Assembly: GCA_023387085.1 (NCBI GenBank)
Contig: JAEWIL010000184.1
Coordinates: 1-13,456, forward strand
Source of the DNA: Pseudomonadota bacterium
GTDB taxonomy: Bacteria; Pseudomonadota; Alphaproteobacteria; Sphingomonadales; Sphingomonadaceae
Direction of reading: 5' to 3'
DNA: 13,456 nucleotides
The stretch's first letter is position 1, and each line of letters opens with the position of its first letter. The position numbers and the translations under genes are program-made. Of the stretch, positions 5,943-11,561 are shown one piece after another. The notes under the pieces were generated by a model that saw only the letters and a list, made by a program, of their open reading frames with translations, did no database searches and was not told the DNA's origin.

Positions 5943-8357
5943 ATGATGGAGAATGGCCTCAGCCGCGTAATTGATGCGCTCCCCGGCCTGATCTGGACGA
6001 TGGATGCAAATGGCGGCCTCAGATTCGTGAACAATCGCTGGCAGGAATATACCGGCCAGCCCAGCGACATACTGAAAGCGACAGGCCTTGAGTGCGTGAT
6101 CCATCCAGACGACCGGGCGAGCTATCGTGACATGTTCGGGTCCGGTGCCGACGATCGCGGCTCCGCCGAGACCGAAATCCGCCTTCGCCGGGCCGACGGC
6201 GAATATCGCTGGTTCGTGTTTCGCCTCGCGCCCGTCGAACATGGACAGGATTTGGAGCCGCGCTGGTGCGGCATTGCGTCCTTTGCCGACGAAATGCGCT
6301 CGGATGGCCCGCAGGGCAATGCATCGGAGCAGCGCCTCCGCCGCTTCCTCAATCATGTCCCGGTCCATGCCGTCTTCCTGAATCCCGAGGCGCAGGTCGA
6401 GTTCGTCAACGATCACGCCTATGCCTATTATGGTCAGTCGTTCGACGATCTCAGCCAATGGCGATCGACGGATGTGATCCATCCCGACGATCTCAAACCG
6501 GGCTTGGAACGCCTGCGCAAGATGCTGTCGGACGGAGAGCCCTTTTCGCAGCAAACGCGCCTGATGGGACGCGATGGCAAATATCGCTGGTTCGATTCGA
6601 TCATTCTTCCGTCGCGCGACGCGCACGGAAATATCGTTCGCTACGTTTCGATCCGGACCGATATTGACGAACTCAAGAAGGCAGAGCAGCTGCTGACGCG
6701 CGAAGTCGAACTGCTACGCATGGTCGCGCAGGCTCGCCCGCTTCACGAGGTTCTGGACGCCCTTTGCCGCGTCGTCGAGGAAATATCGCCCGGCTCGATC
6801 TGCAGCGTGCTTGGCGTCGATATAGACCGGCAATGCTTCCGTGCCGGCGCGGGGCCAAGCCTGCCCGACAGCTACAACCGGCTTTTCGACGGCAAGGCGA
6901 TCGACCCGGGCTATGGTCCCTGCTCGCTAGCTGCGACGCGGAATGCGTCGGTCGTCACTTCGGACCCGGGCAGCGACAGCCGATGGGCGGGCTCCTCCTG
7001 GCCGCCGCTCGTGGAATCGATCGGACTGCGATCTTGTTGGTCGACACCGATCGCCTCAAGCGGCGGCGCCGTAATAGGCGTGTTCGCCCTATACAAACAG
7101 GCGGCCGAGGAGCCGAGCGCACTGGAACGGCAACTGGTCGATCGCTTCATCAATATCGCGTCGCTGGTGATCGAGCGGGCTGAGGCTGATGCGGAACTCC
7201 ATCGCACCAGCGAAGAATTGCAGCGCACCAACCGTTTTCTTGTCGATACGCAGCGGCTGACGCTGACAGCGAGCTTCACCTGGGACGTCGAACGGAACGA
7301 GCATATCTGGTCGGAAGAAAATTATCGCCTGTTCGAGTTTGAAGAAGGCTCGACCGTCACGCTCGACGGCATTCTGCAAACCATCCACCCCGACGATCTT
7401 GGCGACGTGCAAACCTTGTTGGGCCGCGCCGCTGATAGCGAAGACTTCGAGTTGGCGTTCCGCATCGTCCCCGCAAGCGGGCGCATCAAATATGCCCATG
7501 TCATCGGTACGCGGATCGAACATATTACCGACCGACCGGTGTTCATGGGCGCCATTCAGGATGTGACGGCACGCAAGCTCACCGAGGAAGCCTTGAATCG
7601 CGCACGATCGGAACTGGCCTATATGGCCCGTGTAACGGCGCTCGGAACACTGACGGCATCGATCGCGCATGAGGTCAATCAGCCCCTGTCGGGGATTATC
7701 ACCAACGCGAGCGCTTGCCTTCGGCTGCTCGCCGCCGACCCACCCGACGTTGAAAAGGCACAGATGACAGCGCAACGCACGATCCGCGACGGCAATCGGG
7801 CTTCCGAAGTCATCAAGCGACTACGGGCCATGTTCACCAATGCTCCGACGGCGTTCGAGCAGGTCGACCTGCACAATGCGGTGCGCGAGGTATTGGCGCT
7901 CAGCGCCGGCGAGATGCGGAGCAGCGGTGTCCTGCTCAGAACCGATTTGGCCGCCGAATGCGCGTCCGTGCGGGGCGATCGCGTGCAACTCCAGCAGGTC
8001 GTCCTCAATCTTATTCTCAACGCGATCGATGCGATGCGCGCGGTGAACGACCGGTCGCGCCTACTGTACGTCGAGACGCGCGACGAGGGACAGCACATAT
8101 GCCTCTCGGTCCGCGACGCCGGCACGGGCCTTGACGATGCCGATATCGAGCGGTTGTTCGATGCATTTTACACCACCAAGGCAAAGGGGATGGGCGTCGG
8201 GCTGGCCATCAGCCGGACGATTGTCGAGAATCATGGTGGCCGGCTGAGCGCCGCGCCGAACGCGGACCATGGCGCGACGCTCACCTGCTATCTTCCCGTT
8301 ATCAACGCCGCTATCGAAGAGGAAATCATGAGCGAAACCACGCAGTTGAAGACTTGA
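5943..8357 (+). CDS. soluble PAS-PAS-GAF-PAS sensor histidine kinase
   Basis: An 804-residue kinase without membrane segments or signal peptide, so it senses an intracellular or diffusible signal. Domains in order: PAS 1 at about 8-118 (GLIWTMDANGGLRFVNN, HPDD, GEYRWF), PAS 2 at about 130-246 (a parallel HPDD and GKYRWF), GAF at about 252-416 (containing GLRSCWSTPI), a PAS-like domain at about 441-546, HisKA with phospho-accepting His576 in SIAHEVNQPL, and a HATPase with N-box Asn693, DAGTG, a FYTT segment and GMGVGL. The catalytic core resembles the HPK4 group that includes FixL, TodS and StyS. ATG 5943 follows GGGCGGGAA; 5946 and 5898 are alternatives. Thirteen nt separate it from the receiver-only regulator. 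The partial gene at 11562 is a paralogue. Ligand unknown. Confidence 0.9.
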   Translation: MMENGLSRVIDALPGLIWTMDANGGLRFVNNRWQEYTGQPSDILKATGLECVIHPDDRASYRDMFGSGADDRGSAETEIRLRRADGEYRWFVFRLAPVEHGQDLEPRWCGIASFADEMRSDGPQGNASEQRLRRFLNHVPVHAVFLNPEAQVEFVNDHAYAYYGQSFDDLSQWRSTDVIHPDDLKPGLERLRKMLSDGEPFSQQTRLMGRDGKYRWFDSIILPSRDAHGNIVRYVSIRTDIDELKKAEQLLTREVELLRMVAQARPLHEVLDALCRVVEEISPGSICSVLGVDIDRQCFRAGAGPSLPDSYNRLFDGKAIDPGYGPCSLAATRNASVVTSDPGSDSRWAGSSWPPLVESIGLRSCWSTPIASSGGAVIGVFALYKQAAEEPSALERQLVDRFINIASLVIERAEADAELHRTSEELQRTNRFLVDTQRLTLTASFTWDVERNEHIWSEENYRLFEFEEGSTVTLDGILQTIHPDDLGDVQTLLGRAADSEDFELAFRIVPASGRIKYAHVIGTRIEHITDRPVFMGAIQDVTARKLTEEALNRARSELAYMARVTALGTLTASIAHEVNQPLSGIITNASACLRLLAADPPDVEKAQMTAQRTIRDGNRASEVIKRLRAMFTNAPTAFEQVDLHNAVREVLALSAGEMRSSGVLLRTDLAAECASVRGDRVQLQQVVLNLILNAIDAMRAVNDRSRLLYVETRDEGQHICLSVRDAGTGLDDADIERLFDAFYTTKAKGMGVGLAISRTIVENHGGRLSAAPNADHGATLTCYLPVINAAIEEEIMSETTQLKT

Positions 8358-8370
8358 GCAGGAAAATGAG

Positions 8371-8739
8371 ATGGAAAACAAAATAATGGTCGGGGTCTTT
8401 GATGATGATGAATCGGTGCGCGAGTCCCTCCCCGATCTGCTGGAGTCTTTTGGATACGGAACGAGGGTATTCGCCTCCGCAGAAGAGTTTCTTCAATCTG
8501 ACGCGGCCGACGAACTAAAATGCCTGATCCTCGACATAGCGATGCCAGAAATGTCGGGACCGGAACTTCAGGAGGAACTCATCCGCCAGAATCGCGACAT
8601 TCCGATCGTCTTCATAAGCGCGCACGCCGCGGATTTATTGCCGACACTCCTCGAGAAGGGCGCGGTCGCATGTCTGGCCAAGCCGTTCAGCGAGGAGGAT
8701 CTCCTCGAGGCCGTTCGCTCGGCGCTGGGACGAAACTGA
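8371..8739 (+). CDS. single-domain response regulator (receiver only)
   Basis: The 122-residue product is a complete CheY-like receiver with no output domain. Phosphorylation-site residues are in place: acidic FDDDE at 10-14, phospho-acceptor Asp55 in LILDIAMPEMSG, Ser83 in VFISAHA and Lys104 in LAKPF. AGGAAA lies about 6 nt before the ATG at 8371. It sits 13 nt after the large sensor kinase and 29 nt before the FixJ-type regulator, so the three are probably co-transcribed. Such proteins can serve as phosphate sinks, as relay intermediates, or bind a partner protein to alter its activity; here a role in tuning flow from the kinase to the DNA-binding regulator is the likeliest reading, but is inference. 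Confidence 0.93.
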   Translation: MENKIMVGVFDDDESVRESLPDLLESFGYGTRVFASAEEFLQSDAADELKCLILDIAMPEMSGPELQEELIRQNRDIPIVFISAHAADLLPTLLEKGAVACLAKPFSEEDLLEAVRSALGRN

Positions 8740-8768
8740 CTTTTTACGCATGTAGAAGGGAGGCAGCC

Positions 8769-9455
8769 ATGATACATTATGGCTCTGCAGTCAGAAGTGG
8801 TTCGAAAGCGATGCTCGATACGCAATCGACGGTCATCGTCGTCGACGATGATATTTCCACCCGCGAGGGGCTGGAAGCGCTGCTCTGCGCAGCCGGCTGG
8901 TCAGTACAAAGCTTCGGTTCGGCAGCCGAGTTTCTTGCATGGCGGGGACCTTCGGGGCCGAGCTGCCTGCTGCTTGATGTCGGCCTGCCCGACCTCAACG
9001 GGCTCGATTTGCAGGACCGGATTGCCGGCGACCGGCCCGAAATGCCGATTATTTTCATTACCGGCTACGGAGACGTCCCGATGACCGTGCGCGCGATGAA
9101 GGCGGGCGCGGTAGAATTTCTGACCAAGCCCCTCGGCGAGGATGTGCTGCTGGAGGCCGTCGACAAGGCCATCGAGGAAAGCCGGATAGCGAATGAACAG
9201 CAAACCGGCCAGCGCGACCTCGAAGCGCGGCACGCCTCGCTCAGCCCGCGCGAGAAACAGGTGATGGCGCTTGTCGTTTCAGGACTCCTCAACAAGCAGG
9301 TCGGCTATGAGCTCGGAATCAGCGAGATCACCGTCAAGGCGCACCGGGGCCGGGTGATGGAAAAGATGAAAGCGAAATCCTTCGCCGATCTCGTCAAGAT
9401 GAGCGCGAGCCTCGGCGGCGCGGCGGTATCTGCCGGGAGCGGCGAATTTCACTGA
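8769..9455 (+). CDS. FixJ/NarL-type response regulator (receiver + LuxR HTH)
   Basis: A 228-residue DNA-binding response regulator. The receiver spans about 20-135 with DDD at 26-28, phospho-acceptor Asp70 in LLLDVGLPDLNG, FITGYGDVPMTVRAMKAGAVEF and the LTKPL lysine, all typical of the FixJ subgroup. After a short linker comes a LuxR-type helix-turn-helix starting LSPREKQVM and including NKQVGYELGISEITVKAHRGRVMEKM. GGGAGG at 8758-8763, 5 nt before ATG 8769, decides the start; an inner ATG at 8811 (MLDTQSTVIVVDDD) gives the more usual FixJ N-terminus, so the first 14 residues are uncertain. It is the natural output of the upstream kinase and the best candidate to bind the recurring element, one copy of which overlaps its own stop codon. 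Confidence 0.93.
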   Translation: MIHYGSAVRSGSKAMLDTQSTVIVVDDDISTREGLEALLCAAGWSVQSFGSAAEFLAWRGPSGPSCLLLDVGLPDLNGLDLQDRIAGDRPEMPIIFITGYGDVPMTVRAMKAGAVEFLTKPLGEDVLLEAVDKAIEESRIANEQQTGQRDLEARHASLSPREKQVMALVVSGLLNKQVGYELGISEITVKAHRGRVMEKMKAKSFADLVKMSASLGGAAVSAGSGEFH

Positions 9456-9478
9456 TACATTGGTGTCGGCGACACCAA
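9450..9478 (+). promoter_or_regulatory. recurring operator-like element, copy C, with perfect 19-bp palindrome
   Basis: CACTGATACATTGGTGTCGG at 9450-9469 matches the minus-strand element at 5873-5892 at 19 of 20 positions. It runs on into a perfect palindrome, TTGGTGTCGGCGACACCAA (9460-9478), nine-base arms around a central G. The block overlaps the stop codon of the FixJ-type gene and precedes the sensorless kinase (start 9543) by 64 nt. TTGGTG (9460-9465) and TATAGC (9484-9489), 18 nt apart, could be a poor sigma-70-like pair, in which case a bound protein would cover the -35 region. The symmetry suggests a dimeric DNA-binding protein. Confidence 0.65.
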
Positions 9479-9542
9479 GGTTCTATAGCCGGGTCACCAT
9501 GCTTGCTGCCTAATGGTCCGCGAGGACAGCAGGAGGCAAAGG

Positions 9543-10205
9543 ATGTTGGCGTCTGGCACGACGGCGGAAGCGGGGCTCCCGGCCTCTTTCAATCTGGTCG
9601 AAGAAATCAATCACCGGGTCGTCAACGAATATAGCGAAGCGATCGCTATGTTATCGATCGCCGCGGCGCGAATGTCATCGGGCGACGCAAGGGCAGCGCT
9701 TCGCGATACCGCTGACCGGCTTCGCGATCATGCCGAAACGCACCGGGCGTTGATGGCGCCTATGGTCATGGGCCGCACGAACATCGCCGACCACATCACC
9801 AAGATATGCCGCAGCTACGTCAAGTCGACCCTCGCCGATCGCGGCGTCCGGCTGACGCTGAAAATCGAGGACGGCATTATGCCGGCCGAGAAATGCTGGC
9901 GGATCGGTCTCGTCGTCGCCGAACTCGTCCGCAATGCCGCACGCCATGGCCTCAAGGGGAAGGACGGCCGGATCGTCGTCGATATCAGCCATCGCGCCGG
10001 ACATGTGACCGGTATCGTCAGCGACAGTGGACCAGGCGGCGGCGGGGCCCCGGGACGCGGCCAGCGATTGGTCCGTTCGCTGATCACCGACTTGGGCGGA
10101 GAAATCCGGTGGTTCTTCGAACCCGGCGGGACTTTCGCCTTCTTCCGCCTGCCTTCGGGCGATGGCGCGCCCCGGGCGTGCCGGCCCTACACCTCGCGCC
10201 GATGA
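9543..10205 (+). CDS. small sensorless histidine kinase (HisKA_2-like + HATPase)
   Basis: A 220-residue kinase-like protein with no sensory domain or membrane segment. LVEEINHRVVNEYSEAIAML near 18-37 is a HisKA_2/HWE-like H-box with candidate phospho-acceptor His24, followed by a two-helix dimerisation segment (to about 75). The ATPase domain shows CWRIGLVVAELVRNAARHG (N-box), VSDSGPGGGG (G1) and GRGQRLVRSLITDLGG (G2-like). It resembles, from memory, orphan ATP-binding proteins of rhizobia and sphingomonads with an ELNHRxxNE box. ATG 9543 is chosen because AGGAGG sits 6 nt upstream; an ATG at 9513 would add ten residues and lacks such a site. It follows the FixJ-type gene by 87 nt, with the palindromic element between them. 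It may take input from another sensor or feed the nearby receivers; partner unknown. Confidence 0.82.
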   Translation: MLASGTTAEAGLPASFNLVEEINHRVVNEYSEAIAMLSIAAARMSSGDARAALRDTADRLRDHAETHRALMAPMVMGRTNIADHITKICRSYVKSTLADRGVRLTLKIEDGIMPAEKCWRIGLVVAELVRNAARHGLKGKDGRIVVDISHRAGHVTGIVSDSGPGGGGAPGRGQRLVRSLITDLGGEIRWFFEPGGTFAFFRLPSGDGAPRACRPYTSRR

Positions 10206-10214
10206 GCCGCATCT

Positions 10215-10243
10215 CGGTCGTACAATGGTATCGGCGATACCAT
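10215..10243 (+). promoter_or_regulatory. recurring operator-like element, copy D, with perfect 19-bp palindrome
   Basis: ATGGTATCGGCGATACCAT (10225-10243) is a perfect palindrome with nine-base arms around a central G. It has the same architecture as the palindrome at 9460-9478 and differs from it at only four positions (both outer bases and one symmetric pair of inner bases). The 20-mer 10215-10234 matches copy C at 14 positions. It sits 111 nt before the tautomerase-crotonase pair, in the 148-nt gap after the sensorless kinase. It is a probable operator; which regulator binds is inferred, not shown. Confidence 0.6.
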
Positions 10244-10353
10244 CGTTCAATTCCGCAGCGCACCCCATGCGCCCATCTTCGGGCCGCGACCGAAAGCCGG
10301 GGCTCGCCATCGCGTGCCTTAAGCGATCGCTCCAGCATTCAAAGGAGGCCCTG

Positions 10354-10590
10354 ATGCCATTTGTCACCGTCCAGACGACCCGCGAGGGCACCGAAGCCGG
10401 GGTCGACCATGTCACGCCCGAGCAGAAAGCCGCGATCCATAAGGGGATCGCCGACCTGCTGTTCGAGGTGCTCGGCAAGCCGCCCGAATGGACCTGGGTC
10501 GTGATCCAGGAGGTTGCGCTCGAAGACTGGGGCTGGGGCGGCATGCCCGTGCTCGAATATCGCAGGCATCTGGCCGAGAGGACGGCATGA
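10354..10590 (+). CDS. 4-oxalocrotonate tautomerase-like protein (copy 2)
   Basis: This 78-residue protein is the paralogue of the one at 2284-2517, sharing 55 of 77 aligned residues. Pro2 (Pro1 after Met removal) is the expected catalytic base. The helix EQKAAIHKGIADLLFEVLG, the PPEWTWVVIQEV strand and the DWGWGGMPV turn are conserved between copies; differences cluster in the first strand, on the helix surface and at the C-terminus. ATG 10354 is fixed by GGAGG at 10344-10348 and by the Pro2 requirement, although the frame is open far upstream to 10162. Its stop overlaps the crotonase start by 4 nt (ATGA), so the two are translationally coupled and probably act on one pathway. The palindromic element lies 111 nt upstream. 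Confidence 0.88.
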   Translation: MPFVTVQTTREGTEAGVDHVTPEQKAAIHKGIADLLFEVLGKPPEWTWVVIQEVALEDWGWGGMPVLEYRRHLAERTA

Positions 10591-11408
10591 TGAGCCGCCA
10601 GATCGAGATTGCCCATCCGGCCCCGGGATATTGGCGCGCGACCTTTTCCAATCCCCCGATCAATCTGATCGACCCCGATACCATCGTCCAGCTCGGCGAG
10701 CTCGTCACCCGGCTCGAATCCGATCACGACATCAAGGTCGTGGTTTTCGACAGCGCGGACCCCGACTTCTTCCTCGCCCATTATGACGTGCTCGTCGACA
10801 AGACGCGGACTGCCGCCATGCCGAAGGGGCCGACCGGCATGCATCCCTGGCTCGACGTCCTCGCCCGGCTGAGCCGGGTGCCGGTCGTGACCATCGCCTC
10901 GATCCGCGGCCGCGCGCGCGGCGCCGGAAGCGAATTCGCGCTCGCGTGCGACATGCGCTTCGCCAGCGAAAAGGCGATTCTCGGGCAGTTCGAAGTCGGC
11001 GTGGGCGCCGTCCCGGGCGCCAACCCGATGGCGCGGCTGGCCGGCCTCGTCGGCCGCGGTCGCGCGCTCGAAGTCGTGCTCGGTGCCGACGATTTTCCGG
11101 GCGCGCTTGCCGAGCGCTATGGCTATGTTAATCGCGCGCTGCCCGATGCTGACCTTGACGAATTCGTCGACCGCTTCGCCCGCCGCCTCGCCGGCTTCGA
11201 GAAATACGCCCTGATGCGGACCAAAGGTTTCGTCGATCAGCTCTCGCTTCCCGACGACAGCGTCTTTCCACCCGCGCTCGACGAATTTTTCGTCTCCACC
11301 GCGCGCCCCGAGACGCGTGCGCGAATGGCGCACCTCATCGAGCGCGGCCTGCAAAGCCGCTCCGACGTCGAATTCGATCTCGGTCAAGAGGTCGCCAGGC
11401 AATATTGA
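10587..11408 (+). CDS. enoyl-CoA hydratase/isomerase family (crotonase fold) protein
   Basis: A 273-residue crotonase-superfamily enzyme, expected to act on an acyl-CoA in the cytoplasm. Seen: NPPINLIDPDTI at 22-33, the oxyanion-hole segment GRARGAGSEFALACDMRFAS at 108-127, GQFEVGVGAVPGA with Glu136 and GRALEVVLGA with Glu162. Glu136 and Glu162 align with the two catalytic glutamates of classical enoyl-CoA hydratase, so hydration of a 2-enoyl-CoA is plausible; isomerase or hydrolase activity remains possible. The 40 residues before the oxyanion loop include FFLAHYDVLVDKT, which fits the usual substrate-binding region. The start at 10587 overlaps the tautomerase stop by 4 nt; a second ATG at 10590 gives a product one residue shorter. 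About 150 nt of non-coding DNA follow. Confidence 0.88.
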   Translation: MMSRQIEIAHPAPGYWRATFSNPPINLIDPDTIVQLGELVTRLESDHDIKVVVFDSADPDFFLAHYDVLVDKTRTAAMPKGPTGMHPWLDVLARLSRVPVVTIASIRGRARGAGSEFALACDMRFASEKAILGQFEVGVGAVPGANPMARLAGLVGRGRALEVVLGADDFPGALAERYGYVNRALPDADLDEFVDRFARRLAGFEKYALMRTKGFVDQLSLPDDSVFPPALDEFFVSTARPETRARMAHLIERGLQSRSDVEFDLGQEVARQY

Positions 11409-11476
11409 AGGCCGCCGGCCCTGCCCGCGGCGCTTGCCCCGCGCGCCGACTGCGCCGAGGATAAGCCTTTTCCCGA

Positions 11477-11496
11477 TTCCAATACTTTAGTCTCTG
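11477..11496 (+). promoter_or_regulatory. possible weak copy E of the recurring element
   Basis: In the 153-nt gap between the crotonase stop and the second kinase, a stretch containing AATACTTTAG matches copy B (5873-5892, minus strand) at 13 of 20 positions, mostly over ATACTTT and the following GT.TC. A match this loose is expected a few times by chance in a window of this size, so only its position, 65 nt before the kinase start, speaks for it. No palindrome is present. The rest of the gap shows GC-rich sequence without a recognisable terminator. Confidence 0.2.
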
Positions 11497-11561
11497 TAGC
11501 GCCCGCTCCGACCCGAGGGCATGAACGGACACGGGATATCGATCGGATGGCGGGAAGGCGA

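Noticed and set aside
8770..8778. TGATACATT at the start of the FixJ-type gene, identical to nine bases of the element at 9453
   Set aside because: The match stops after nine bases, lies within coding sequence directly after the start codon, and lacks the GGTRTCGG core.
9499..9513. Four-codon mini-frame (ATG CTT GCT GCC TAA) before the sensorless kinase
   Set aside because: Too short to support as a leader peptide, with no ribosome binding site or attenuator structure recognised.
10162..10353. 64-residue N-terminal extension of the second tautomerase
   Set aside because: The extension would bury the catalytic N-terminal Pro, overlaps the kinase gene and the palindrome, and ignores the strong GGAGG site at 10344-10348.
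9675..11402. Open frame of 575 codons on the minus strand
   Set aside because: It lies antisense to the sensorless kinase, the tautomerase and the crotonase, all of which have clear motifs and ribosome binding sites. Its translation is Arg/Ala/Gly-rich without domain features, a usual shadow of high-GC coding DNA.
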